From: Nematostella vectensis
Lineage: Eukaryota > Cnidaria > Anthozoa > Actiniaria > Edwardsiidae
DNA: 64,000 bases
Direction: 5' to 3'
Assembly: GCF_932526225.1 (NCBI RefSeq)
Contig: NC_064036.1
Location: 930,001 to 994,000 of the forward strand
Both the position numbers and the translations under genes were made by a program. The notes beneath the pieces were generated by a model. The model was not told the origin of the DNA and searched no databases. It saw nothing but the letters and a program-made list of their open reading frames with translations. Below are positions 11,482 to 23,300 of the stretch, piece by piece; position 1 is the stretch's first letter, and every line of letters begins with the position of its first letter.

Positions 11482-13806
11482 TCTTTACGCCCTTAGATCG
11501 TACAAATTATCTTTTTTTATGGGTTTTCTTCCGTTTTGAGTCGCTTTAGAAGGAGTCATTTCCATTGTTGTTTTGAGTTCCGCGCTTAACCTCCAGTCCC
11601 CGGGTCTTTTGTGTCGAGGAGAACACAGGTAACCCATGCGAATAAGAGGCCACCAAACCAAGAGAGCATAAGAACTTTTTTATATTATGCTCTCTTGGCC
11701 AAACTTATTTTTTATTTTATTCAAAATAATTGTGCGTCGATAAAATTATTCCAAAAGATCCGTTTCAAACCCATGAAACAGCTTTGAATTTTCTATGTGT
11801 TTTTCGCAAAAAGAAATGTATGGGAAATTTAATTTGATGAAAAATTTTTTTCTGAAAAATAACAGCAGTACAGAACTTGTAATACTGTGTATGATTGCCC
11901 TGCCGTGAGCGACATGCTGCATGTAGATCTATGAAGACATTACATTTTGTGGTATTGCACTAAAAGCTTTTTGTAAAACACGTATCGTGTTCTCACTCTA
12001 TGTACCGATTATCACGATTACAATGGTAGCAATGCATTTAAGACCAAGCTTTTGTGTAATTATATAGCACTCGCCCAAAACACTTGATTCACAACTGGCA
12101 ATTTCACAATCTGTATGTTTCCCAGCACGATTAGAGGGTGCACTATCCTTCTCTGCTGCGGTTGCTTAAATAATTCCTTCTTTACCGTTTTTTTTTTTTT
12201 TTTTTTTTTTTTTGGCGATTTATTTTATTCATCTCTACTATTATCCCCCTGCTCTTTTTCATTTTGTTTTTACTCGCCCCTTTTTTCGCGCGATCAAACT
12301 TTCTCTGAAACTCAAGGGAATGCTTGCTACACAGACGGCTAGGAAAATCTTCTCTCCTGAGAAAAAAGCGCACCCTTCCCTTCATCAGAGCCGTAGCCTC
12401 CACGTAAGATTGGGGAGGGGGGGGAGGGCATAAAACAGAAACAGTCAGAAAATATTGGGGAGCACAGCCACGCCCCTACTGGTCATTTCCTTATAATTTA
12501 AAACAATATTGGGGGGGGGGGGGCACATGCCCCCTGCCCCACTCCCTGCCACGGCCCTGATTCTACAAGTATTTCATACCAAAACTAGTCAACCGATAAG
12601 TTTGTTTAATATACGTTTGATAAAATGCTCAGTTCAATAAATTTAAAAAAAAAATTCTTTCCATAAGGAACTATATCACGATCAACATAATTTACAAAAA
12701 CAAGTTGACCTAAAGATTGAGAAATACAAAGCGGGTTTAAGGGGATAGCTATGTTTTACGTGGCACATTGCAGACCGTGATAAAGTCCCTTCATTCGCCA
12801 GAACAAGAAAACAGTCCACACTTTTACTTATCTTATGCAGCAGCGAGCGCGAAAAAGTTAAACTTTGAGTCCAAGCCAAAAAATTGAATAACATATGATC
12901 CATATAGAATAGTGTTCATAGCCAACGTCCTCTTTTCATACAAAAATGTGTCTATGCGGTTTAGACACACAAGGTTCCCTGTAACAAATATCCGTTGATA
13001 AGCTACACATATAATAATAAAAATGTTTCAATTGCTTTTTTCTTAACTTTAGATATTGTTTTACTCTCTAATACGTCAAGTATAACATACACAAACCAAA
13101 GGTAGTTCCTCCACTTTCTCGTGAAGTTCAAGATGAATTGAATTTGCTCACCCTACCAGCCCAATCAGCTGTTCACCAATTTGCTTAAAACCCCGAATCT
13201 TCGTGATGAAATAGCTATCAACTCAGCAATTTTCCAGTGTGGGTGGGTTGAGAAGCACCCAGGGCGCCAGGGGCTGAGGAGCCCAGGATGCTATCTTGAA
13301 AGGAAGGCTATAAAGCTTGCTATCCGAAAGCTATTGCATTGCAATTTGGGAAGAGACTCAGACAACATTCGACCGACGGCGTGTTCAAAGAAAACTGTCG
13401 GCGGGATCCAGCAGTAATTTGTTAATCTTAAAAAGGTTAAGAGCCAAAGGCCAGTGACAACTAAAAAATGCTGAAAATTATATTAATTCTACCTGTCTAT
13501 ACATAAAAACCTATCCTTTTTCCTATTCAAATGCCCATTTAAAAAAAGAACTGAATTTAATCAGTCCAGTTGGTTAAAAAATAACGCGATTTTCACCTCG
13601 GCAGAAGAGGGTGATCCGTTTCGCTTCCCTTCTATCCACATACATAGAAAAAACTTTGCAATTCTTGTCACTTGTGCCGTGCAGATCACAAACATGTTAA
13701 CTTCAGCTAACCTAACAATTTTTAGACGCCGTAATTTTCATGTACCATTCCAAATGCAGATGCAACCGTGACTGATTTCGATTATTTCATCTTCATTTTT
13801 ACGCAG
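11482..13806. other. Intergenic region upstream of GEN1
   Basis: Contains the GEN1 5' flank (11482-11640), a 20-base T run near 12190-12211, and an inverted-repeat element copy (12385-12559). The rest is AT-rich. Open frames near 12115-12440 come from low-complexity T- and A-rich DNA. The stretch 13140-13430 is less AT-rich but shows no convincing reading frame. Confidence 0.5.
12385..12559 (-). mobile_element. Short inverted-repeat element, copy 2
   Basis: Reverse-oriented copy of the element at 8467 and 35373. It ends in ccctgccacggccctg, the inverse of cagggccgtggcaggg, and its other end reads cagagccgtag. About 175 bp. It keeps the internal aaatgaccagta and gcgtggctgt blocks seen in copy 3. 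Confidence 0.8.
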
Positions 13807-13956
13807 AGCGGCATCTACTCCCATGGTAGTCACGCCACAATCACAGAGAGGAGAATTGTCACTGTGCAAGCTTTAAAGCCTTCCAAGTCAATGTGGGAAC
13901 GACTGAATGTACCATACCGAACTACATCTGGCATATTTACAGTAAAAGTCCAATAA
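13807..13956 (+). CDS. Candidate terminal exon of an unidentified gene
   Basis: After a good acceptor (ttacgcag) an open frame of 49 codons runs to TAA: SGIYSHGSHATITERRIVTVQ...SMWERLNVPYRTT...FTVKVQ. The composition looks like real protein and the exon ends convergently with the minus-strand gene whose stop is at 14014. I do not recognise the family and found no confident upstream exon, so it could also be a decayed exon. Confidence 0.35.
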   Translation, partial: SGIYSHGSHATITERRIVTVQALKPSKSMWERLNVPYRTTSGIFTVKVQ

Positions 13957-14013
13957 TTTATGTCAATCGCGTAGGCAAAAGCCTCCTGTTAAGTCCTCTG
14001 GGTTGCCGGAGCC

Positions 14014-16774
14014 TTAGAACAGGTGCATGCCCATAGCCGTCACGACATCGAAGTGGGGTTCGCGTAACTCCGCATTCTTCTCAAGAGCTTTCTCGACGTC
14101 TGAGGTGATGACCTCGATCTTTGCGTTCGACTTGAGCGTGATGGCGATGACATGGGGGTAGCTGTTGGACATACACAGCGTGGTTAACACAAGGCTAACT
14201 AGAATCGGCTAGTTTTAGACATATCGGGACACATCTAGACATACAGCTGATTAAAGTTAACAAGCATTAGATGAATCCCAATGGTTAACACGCAGCTAGC
14301 TAGAGCTGGAAGGTTCGAGACATAGTGAGCACACAGCTAGCTAGAGTTGGCAAGTCATATTAGATAGACCACAACATGGTAAACACAAAGCTGGCTAGAG
14401 TTGGCAAGGCATATTAGATAGACCACAACATGGTAAACACAAAGCTGGCTAGAGTTGGCAAGGCATATTAGATAGTCCACAACATGGTAAACACACAGCT
14501 AGCTAGAGTTGGCAAGTAATATTAGATAGACCACAACATGGTAAACACACAGCTAGCTAGAGTTGGCTAGTCATATTAGATAGACCACAACATGGTAAAC
14601 ACACACCTAGCTAGAGTGTAAATATACTAGGTATGTACAAAAGCTAGAGTGAAAATATACTAGGTAAGTACAAAAAGCTAGCTAGAGTTGGCAAGTCATA
14701 TTAGATAGACCACAACATGGTAAACAAAAAGTTAGCATACACATTATACTAGGTAAGTACACAAAGCTGGCTAGAGTTGGCAAGTCATATTAGATAGACC
14801 ACAACATGTTAAACAAAAAGCTAGCTAGAGTTGACAAGCCATACAAAATATACTAGGTAAGTACAGAAAGCTAGCTAGAGTTGGCAAGTGCTAGGCATAA
14901 AAATAAGAGGTTAGTAAGGAAACAAAAAGACAATGGAAGCTATTGGACACAACATATAAGAGCAGGTATACGACGATGAATGCACATTACTTTCTACAAC
15001 TGGCATATCCTTGGGGCTGAAGTTAACACTTTGACCAATGACTGGCATTTTCAAAAAAACGCATATCCGATTTACCCAAGGTCTCTTTGTAAAGATAAAA
15101 TCTAGCTAATGGAAAAATATTAGAGTTGACTTGGAGCTTGTCTAAATCTTCCCTAATGAGTCTGATTTACACCAGAGTTTGGAACTGCTCTTAGTTTCCA
15201 TAAATGGGTAATTAATCCGTCTGTTTAACGGCACTCACTTTTGTTAATGGAATCTTTTAACCTAAATGGTGCCCCAAGCATAAATGAAGCAATGAATGAG
15301 GGATGTAACCCTAGAAGATGTTTACCAAGGCCAGCTGCGTAAAAAGGTATTCTAGATCACTGAATATTTAATCGGTTCTTTTATCTAAGGGATGGACGAT
15401 GGATTAACGTTGTCTTGTAAGCAAAAAAAAAAAAAAAAAAACTGGCAGAGTAGATTGATGCAGTGATAAACATGAATCTTCCGGTATCACTCATTCCATA
15501 CAAACATAGGGCAAGAAACAAACTTTTTCTACCAACAACAACAACAACTTCTTTATCTCTTTATTACATACGGAGAGGTTCAACTAGGGGTTCAATCTAA
15601 GATTCGTATCCACTGATAACTCCTAACTGATCTTTCAGGGACCGACCAGGTATTTAGTCATAGTAGCGTTTTCTAAATCACTCAAGGGCAAACCTTCGTA
15701 GTTCGTGAGATGACGTGTCTATACAAGAAATACACACATAACACTGGAGATATCAATCTCGTATATTAAGACAAACTACTTATCAATTGGTACTTAGTCA
15801 CGAAGTCAAAGGTGGGGGATAAGGAGCCCACAATAAACCACGGATGTAAATTACAACGCCCGTGCGTGAAAATCTGTTAGATTTATTTCACTTCTAGGAC
15901 GTGGACAAGTTTTTGCTCAGTGATCTATAATTCGCATTGTAAAACTATATTATTAACAAAATTGTGAAGGAAAAATTAAGGCTTGAAAGCGATTTTTCAA
16001 AACGTCTGGCGTGTAAATGTACTTTGAAGTAACGTCACCGTTGTGTCGCCGTTCTATAATTGCATTACTCCCCTTACTGTTTTATAACCTGCAAATAGGG
16101 TTTGCTTATACGCCCCTCTCCTGCAAATCCCGGCTAAAGCACTGGCTGCGCCGTCCATCACTCTCACCTCATAAGTCTTGTCGCCGTCTCGATGCTAAGT
16201 TTCTTCGTGCCGTTGCAGTATTTGTTATAGAACGGTTTGTGTTCTTCCGGGATATCTGTTGACGGTTTAGCAGCTTTTTTAGCTATGCTTGTCAGCCAGT
16301 AGTTGTTCAGAGCCGACAACGCGTCTGCCTCGGCTTGATCGACTTCATCTGGGAAAATAACTGGACATTAGCTCTCTGAATAACAAATGGACATCAACAG
16401 GCACTACGCAAAATATACGGGTATCAACAGGCATTTTGCGACTTTTATCAACGAACACTGATAACCAGAATAAAGTCACTGGAAGCGAAGCATTGCTGGA
16501 ATGACTGCTCGTGAAACGAAGACCCCGTACATGATGATACATTGCAAAGCCAGAGAGCTACAATAACACGAAAAAACAACATCAAGCAGACGTCTTACCA
16601 TAAAGCTGAAGTGCATGGTGTAAAGCAGAGCAGGTAACCATACTCCCTATACCATCTAGCATTATCGGAAAACTTGTGCCCAACTGCTTTACATACATTA
16701 TCGACGATTTGTGCTCAGGCATTTTTATCAGGTCTTACCTCCAAGAAAGTCGAAGCGAAACTGCCCCTTTGTAG
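14014..16774 (-). CDS. Unidentified protein, C-terminal three exons (partial)
   Basis: Exons 16774-16739, 16348-16168 and 14161-14014 join in phase (1, 2, then stop TAA). All have GT-AG borders. The peptide contains KGQFRFDFLGDEVDQAEADA, NNYWLTSIAKKAA, HKPFYNKYCNGTKKLS, YPHVIAITLKSNAKIEVITS and ends VVTAMGMHLF. It is soluble, with no signal or membrane segment in this part, and is mixed alpha/beta by pattern. I do not recognise the family. Upstream exons are missing, because the first visible exon starts with a split codon. The acceptor of the last exon directly adjoins a 54-bp minisatellite that fills the 2-kb intron. Confidence 0.6.
14175..14890. repeat. About 54-bp minisatellite in an intron, next to an acceptor
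   Basis: Degenerate tandem units with core agctagctagagttggcaag followed by tcatattagatagaccacaa and a short variable tail (catggtaaacac or tatactaggtaagtac). The array starts within about 15 bp of the 3' splice site at 14161. Confidence 0.9.
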
Positions 16775-16779
16775 CTGAA

Positions 16780-19328
16780 AGAACAGTTAAAAGACATTTA
16801 GGGTTTACAAACAGATTAACTTGTTTTCCTGTATCCTATTGCTTGTAAGTGTTGTATGCAGATTTTCCTGATTACCCTGAAAGAAATTACCCTACTTAAT
16901 TAGGAGTCACCGGAGGGGAATGTTAGAAGACTTTTTATTCCACACAATACGGGACTTGAGCTAAGAGATCACGTGACCTTTTTGGGTGGCAAATTCAAAA
17001 CAATATTATTAAACAAAAAATCAGAAATGACTGTGCCCGTTACACCAGAAAACGACGAAGAAATAAAATCCTTAAATGAAACTAAACCCTTTCTGAAAAA
17101 AAAAAAGAATTCTGGTTTATTTACGTAAGCGCTGAACAAGTTGCTGTTTTTTGCTGTTATTTTTCCGCTAAAAGGCTGAGCGCGCGATAGTTTGCCAGCC
17201 AGACAGTCATGTGATCTCTTAGCGTAAGTCCCTTGCTCGAGCTCACAAGCCGTTTGCTTTTGCGCACCCAGATTAGCGCCCTACAGAGTTGTTGCTTTGT
17301 GTTTTGCTGTTTGTTATTGATTTTGTCTTTTTTTAGGATGCCACGGTTTGCTTTTCTCCGCATCCAATGAAATTTCACATATTTCCGTCAAGCCTAGGGT
17401 CGGACTTCAGAATAGAAATAAAGAAATAAATAAATAAAAACAATTAAAAACTCAATACAAAACCAATGAAAAGCAGAGTTTCTGATCATTAAAAAAGTAT
17501 TTGTGTTTGTGTGTGCTACGGGGGCGTGTGGGGGCTACGACCATCCCAACACAAGGACTCAACTAACTTTTCCTTCCTAGAGGTGGGGTTAAGTGTAGTT
17601 TCTCGCTACTTCCCAATTGCTAAAGCATTTTCAGTATCATCACTGTCTCCAGGTGAAAATACAGGGATGCGGAATACAGCCCTAGCAGAATATTTATAAT
17701 CATATTAATACCTTTATGTCCAACTGAAATGTTCATTTTTTCGTCAATAGATTTCCACTGGTTTTCCATATTTTCTACGGATAAAAAATAAAGGTTATAA
17801 TACAGGAAAGACGGTAAAGCAAAAAATCTGTTTGGGTTAGCGGGGGACAATAAAAATCACAAAGAAAGTATTGTTATACGTTTGTCATGGAACTCACCAA
17901 AGAAAAGTGAGTGAAAAAAAGAAAGTGAAACGTGCCGATAAACAAAACAGGATTATACGAAGTAATTTGAGTAGTTAATAAAAAAGAAAACACTGAGAAA
18001 ATCGAAATCAGGTCAATTCGAGTTGTACCGTGTTTTGAGTTTTTGCAAGCACTTCCAATAGTAAAAACAGTAAAATTATGTATTCAGAGCTCATGTAAAA
18101 TAAAGATGCTTCCAAAACACTAAAACTTCAAAGAATTAAAAAATCAACTGATAAACTCCTTACCCATGTCCAAATCATAAGAGAACATAAGAATAAAAAA
18201 ATACGACTAAAAAAGTACGATTTTTGAAAACGAACGAGTGAATAAAAACATGTTTACACTCAGTACGGTAACATACAGTTACACTCATGATACAGTTTAC
18301 ACTCATTTAATATTGAGATACTGAGATATTAATTTTCTACAAACCAGAACCTGCAGGAACGTAGCAACGCATAACTCGAAAAATATTGATGCAAAGATTG
18401 CCCTTCCTCAAACACACACGACTGAATGCTTTGACGAAGGGCAGACGTTCACAAGCAAAGCAAATGCACATTTTCTTTTTCATTTCATGCTGAATTGCTC
18501 TTATAGAAAAAAAGGCGGCTTCTTTTAACTTTACCTGAAACGGCAGACTTTAAATTATAAGGAAACATTGAAGATGACTGGGCTTCTCATTCCTGGCAAA
18601 CTGTAGACCAAACTTTAAAATTGCCACAATATACGCTAAGATTGTTTTTGTTCTTCATTGATAATGTTGTTTTTATGTCTACTAAAACTAGACAATATCC
18701 TCTCAGTAAACAATGAGTCACTAGACAATATATTATGAAGCAGCAAAAATCTTGAGTTTTTCTAAAGCCAATTTCAGTAGAGTCGCCGCTTAAGGCTCAC
18801 AGGTGTGACTTGCTAGTGAAAGGTTGACTGATGGCTGGCTTTATCGAGTTTTGTATCATACGTACCTTGTGCTTCTCTTTAGAAAATAAGAGATGTCTGT
18901 GAAGGAGGCTAACCATAAGAAACTTAAAGGTTCTTTCAAGTTAGAGTAAACGTGTTCTTAATAAAAGGTTTTAAGTGACAAACTAGGCTAACTCTTAGAC
19001 TATGCTCTCAATTTTTACATTGATAAGATTTTTTTTTAAACAAAAAGTCATTCATAGTTTACTTTGATTATCACCAATATACCTGTTAAATATACAGAAG
19101 TTATCTGATATAAAATATTCTAATCATGCTTGAAGGAGATAAAGTATTGGGCAATGCTTATCACGAAGAGGCGAAGATGGCTATTTCCTTAACTATTTCC
19201 TTTAACTATTTAAAAATACTTCAAGTTATACTGAGGAAGTTTTGGGCAATTACTTGACTCTATTCTTTTTGCTCCCTGGTAAGGTTGGTTTTCAACTCTT
19301 ACATTATATATTATTTTGTTTTTTTAAA
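16780..19328. other. AT-rich intergenic or intronic stretch, no gene seen
   Basis: Many A and T runs and only short open frames. The 17157-17378 frame on the minus strand lacks codon structure or homology I recognise. It may contain upstream introns of the unidentified gene ending at 14014. Confidence 0.4.
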
Positions 19329-19947
19329 GGCCTGTCTACACTACTGTAGCAACTATTGTCGCGCGGCACCAGCTGCAGTTTTTGCGGCGATTTTTATCGC
19401 ACCCAAATCGCGCGTGTATACAGGCTGCAAATTAGCGGCGATTTGGACGGCGATTTTTCTGGAGCTCCATGCAAGTTAAGGGCCTTCGTGTATCATGGCG
19501 GATGAATTCGATGCTTCTGTTGTAGGCGCAATTTTGTCTTTAGTGGCACAACGGAGAAGGAAAAGAAGAGAAAGGAGAGTGTGAGTCAAGACTTATTTGT
19601 TGAAGAGGGAGTCGGACAAGGCATATCATCTTCTTCAATTGTCCATACTTTTTTCTTTTGCTTACTTGAGACGGGAGTAGCATCAGCCATTTTGGATCCG
19701 TCTACGTCACGAGCTTGTACAGTTTTTCCCACAGTGGTAGGGATGGTTAAAATTTGCGTGTTTCCGTCGAAAAATTGCAGTGATTTGCACTAAAGTTTCG
19801 AGCATGCTCGAATTACCTGCGATAAATTTGCAGGCTGTCGCCGTGAAATCGCCGCCAATTTGCATGCTGTTTACACGCGCGATTTAGGTTCGATAAAAAT
19901 CGCCGCAAAAATTGCAGCCCGTGTCGCGCAACAAAAGTTGCTAGGCC
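19329..19947 (+). mobile_element. DNA transposon remnant with long terminal inverted repeats
   Basis: The left end ggcctgtctacac and right end ctaggcc (reverse ggcctagcaac) are the start of imperfect inverted repeats of about 115 bp sharing gcggcgatttttatcg and aaatcgcgcgtgta. The element is flanked on both sides by TTAAA, a likely 5-bp target duplication. Inside, an ATG at 19495 opens MADEFDASVVGAILSLVAQ followed by a run of R/K, then stops. That basic start recalls PIF/Harbinger-type transposases but is too short to assign. Non-autonomous. Confidence 0.75.
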
Positions 19948-19993
19948 TTAAAGTTGCATAAAGGTCAGAGGCAAATCCCCCTAAGTATGAAGT

Positions 19994-20077
19994 AAAAAAA
20001 ACATGCTCTAAGAGGAGTCAACTTTCGATGGGGGAGCCCCCCTCAAAAGTTGACTCCTTTTAGAACATGTTTTTTTA
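19994..20077. repeat. Long perfect-like hairpin (foldback)
   Basis: Arms aaaaacatgctctaagagg and its near inverse cctttagaacatgttttt pair along about 35-40 bases with a small central loop at ggggagcccc. It lies directly upstream of a G run, 75 bp beyond the stop of the acidic minus-strand gene. Confidence 0.8.
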
Positions 20078-20152
20078 ACTCTTTTTTTAGGGGTGGGGGG
20101 GGGGGGGGTCGAGAGGTAGATAGAAACCCTTTTACCCTAAAACAGGTCTACA

Positions 20153-21910
20153 TTAGCTATTATGCAATTGCGACAAAAATCTGCTAACAATAGGTCCTTG
20201 TAGTTTAGGGGGTATTATTATTTTTGGGGGTGGTATGGTTCTATCCTTGGAAATGGCTTTGTGTATAGCATATGATTCAGATTGACTTTGAGGTGGTAAG
20301 TTTTTTATCTTTGGTACAGTAGAACCCCCCACTGGGTGATTTTTAACCCATGTCTCACTTGATTCTGTAATCTTGTTGTTGTCTGGCTTTGTGTCCTCCA
20401 GCTTTTCTGGACTGGCTTCTTCTTGTTCTGGTTCACTCTCCTTCTCAGACTCCCTTGTGGTCCCCTCACCAGGGTCTATAATCTCCTTTAAGGTGACAGA
20501 TTCTGAAGCTTCATCATTTTCACTATTGATCTGCAATAAATTGATCATAGTAAAATAAGCATCAGTAAGATGTTGGCTGTTTTAGGATCATATCATAGAA
20601 CATCCCCATCCCCTCCCCTCCCATACCATCCCCTCCCCTTCCCCTCCTCTCTTTTTCTTTCTTACTCTCTCTCAATATTATCAGAAGAAAAAACTTTCAC
20701 AATTCTTCAAAGGTTGCTAAAACTTTTTTAATTAAGAGAACCTATTTTATTTTATTCACAAAATTTTTTTGTCAAAAGGAAGCCCTAAAAGTTCGGTAAC
20801 TATGTAGAAATATGAATGTCATTGAAAATACAAGAACACAAGAAACAGCACGTTTTCACATACAACTTTTCGTATTCAAATGTTATATAATGCAGGAAAT
20901 TAGAAATAATATTATGTAAGTGAATAGGACTCTTTTTATTGGGCAGCATTATCACACTGGGCAATTAATGCGGCAATGACAAAGCCAAATTATATAAAAG
21001 ATTATTATATGATTATCAGTTTTCATTTACCTTGAGTTTGTTTAATTTATTGTCACAGTAGGTATCACTCTCAGAGGTAGGAGGAGAGGTGCGAGGCTTG
21101 ACTTTTTTCTCATTTGGGGGTTTACTGGTGTTTTTCTTGGAAAACTCATCCTCACTGCTACTAATTTCACCATCCTGTGATAGAGTGAGAGCTTATTCAT
21201 CACAAAAACCCACTTATTTAATCCTATTCAAACACTGCCCTTTGAAGTCTGATGAAAATCTATTTTTCATCAGATTTCTCAGATTTTGGCCTTGTCTTCT
21301 TACAGAGCTTTCTGTGTTAATTGCTCTTAACACAAATTTCTTTGCAAAAAAAACCCACAGTAACAAAGCCAGGATCTGCCAAGGAGGAATGCAGCTAAGG
21401 ATGTAATTAAAAAATATGGTTGACGACCCCTTGAAACTGTGCGTGCCTGATAGGGTACTATTTTCAAGGATACAGGTCGAAGGCCCTAGGCTTACTTCAA
21501 AAGTTCTCTAAAACAAAATCTAAGCCAAAATTTGTCAAATTTTTATTTCTAGCACATATTTTAAAATCTTAACCCCCTAGAGTTTTAGGCATATGCAATG
21601 TTTACAAGCTGAGATACTTGAGATGCTGATACTGATAATTTTTTTATTTAAAACCTTATCATTTTTTATTTTCTGAATATTCTGGAGTGACCTAAATTTG
21701 ATAGACTATTATTTTCCCCTGCAATTGTGTGTGACCTGAAGAATTTAAGAATCACTTAAGGTGTCTGCTTAATTAAAGTTAGTTTCATACAGGCTTCCCA
21801 CAGCACTTTGAGACTTTTCAGCTATTACTTACCAGTCGCTTTGGATGCCTCCTCTTGCTTTGATGAAACATCATATGCTTCATGGTGCTATTTTGTCTGT
21901 TAGATTTATA
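20153..21910 (-). CDS. Acidic low-complexity protein, C-terminal exons (partial)
   Basis: Three phase-0 exons with GT-AG borders: 21910-21833, 21174-21031 and 20530-20153 (stop TAA). The peptide is basic first (MKHMMFHQSKRRHPKRL), then acidic and Ser-rich (ISSSEDEFSKKN, ESEKESEPEQEEASPEK), then a proline-rich tail (PPPKIIIPPKLQGP) ending LSQLHNS. It appears intrinsically disordered and the SSSEDE stretch looks like a CK2 target, suggesting a nuclear or chromatin protein, but I do not recognise it. The 5' exons are not certain. The open frame at 22776-23171 on the same strand could be its first exon. Confidence 0.55.
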
Positions 21911-22496
21911 CTGCTGGGGTACAAGTTTGAAAACATTACATAACCTGGACAAAGGCTCAATTCTCTTTTTGTTATAAACTAAGATACAAACACAATTATT
22001 AATTGCAAAAACAATAGTAGAAAGTCATCCAGAAGAGCCCCCAAAATGATATCAAAATATATCAAAGCAGTAACATCTTATGCAAGCTAAAACATCCCCT
22101 GACACAATTGCTTCTTATCAACCAACTTTAGAATTTCCCATTCCAATTTCCAAGATATATCTACTTTCTCTACTCAGACAGAGTACTCAAAACAAGCTAA
22201 TTGTTTTGTCTTTTAAATAACCCAACAAGCCACTACTATAAGATCATAATCTATAATCTGCTACCATATGTATCAAATAAACCACAAAAATAAGGAAACA
22301 AGTAGTCCTGCATCTTTTTAATAGCTGCACGCCTTATAATTTACATGCCCTATCAAGAAATATCAGCATATTTTGATAGATCCACCTGACCAAGGATGTT
22401 TTATTTGTCATGTAAGACTATGTTTACATGGTAACAGACAAATTTTTATCTGCTCAATATTTCATACCGTACTTGGTGTTTACATACCCTGGGTAC

Positions 22497-23300
22497 CAGA
22501 GCCACCAGGCATCTCTTGTCCAGTGACGCTCAGCCAAAATGCTGTGACGATTGAAGCGAGGAGGCTCTGGGAGGGCAAGTAGCTTTTTTCAGTTCCAGAA
22601 ATACAGATTTTGTATTCTACAGCTGATTGGTCAACAAGATTGTCACAGTAACGCAAAACCATATTTGGGATTAGCTTGAAAAAACGGTTGTTTTTCCAAG
22701 GTTGAAAGTTCAGCTGTTTGATCGCGTGTAGTTGGTTTGCTTACACACAAGTACACCTGGATTTCAACGCTAGTTTCAAGAACGGTGCTTGATTCCCCTA
22801 TTGTTTTCGGGCTTGGGCTGGAGGGATCTTACAGTTTGTACTGAAGGCAAAGTTGACGATGAAGCTAAGCCCGCCCGCATCGAAGCGCAAAAGGTGACTT
22901 TCCGATGCTTTTCCAACTTACAGTAATGCTCTCGATTGCTTACACTCCCTTGCAGTTGTTGAATTGAACTTTTGCAGTTCTCCATTGATAATTTCGTTAT
23001 CTTCTCTAGCTTTTCAAACTTTCCTAAAGAAGTGTTGTTGCAGATATGACAGAAATTAGTGCCGGAAAATTTCTTCATGGGCCCTTTGGAGATACTTTTA
23101 ATCACTTGAGTATAAAAATAACAACAAAACTTTGAAAGCTTACAGCTCTGGTGTTGTGTGACTGATGTCATACCTGCAAAACCGGTTTAGGCATGTGATT
23201 AGAGACTGGAATTGAAAAAGCTGCTGGCCTGCCCACAGCCTCCTTGCTTCACTCGTCACGGCATTTTGGCTGAGTGTCACTGGGCGACAGAAATCTGGAG
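22497..23300. mobile_element. Inverted-repeat pair (about 95 bp arms) flanking a 600-bp core
   Basis: The 22497-22590 block (tgacgctcagccaaaatg, gaggaggctctgg) reappears inverted at 23205-23300 (cattttggctgagtgtcac, gcctccttgcttcac). Identity is roughly 85 percent by eye. The core carries the minus-strand frame 22776-23171. This could be a transposon with subterminal repeats, or two opposed copies of one dispersed repeat. Confidence 0.6.
22776..23171 (-). CDS. Small open frame with paired cysteines, unidentified
   Basis: A 131-codon frame. From the internal MKKFSGTNFCHICNN it has CxxC, then a coiled-coil-like FEKLEKITKLSMENC, then HYCKLEKHRKVTFCASM, a C-H-C spacing that could bind zinc (ZAD- or MYM-like), and a polar tail. 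It lies between inverted repeats. It could be an element ORF or the first exon of the acidic gene downstream on the same strand. I do not recognise it. Confidence 0.3.
   Translation of the reverse strand: MTSVTQHQSCKLSKFCCYFYTQVIKSISKGPMKKFSGTNFCHICNNTSLGKFEKLEKITKLSMENCKSSIQQLQGSVSNREHYCKLEKHRKVTFCASMRAGLASSSTLPSVQTVRSLQPKPENNRGIKHRS

Noticed and set aside
12115..12433. ORFs around a T run
   Set aside because: Composition driven by homopolymers and adjacent repeat element.
17157..17378. Minus-strand ORF of 73 codons
   Set aside because: Basic, low-complexity, no acceptor/donor context or homology.
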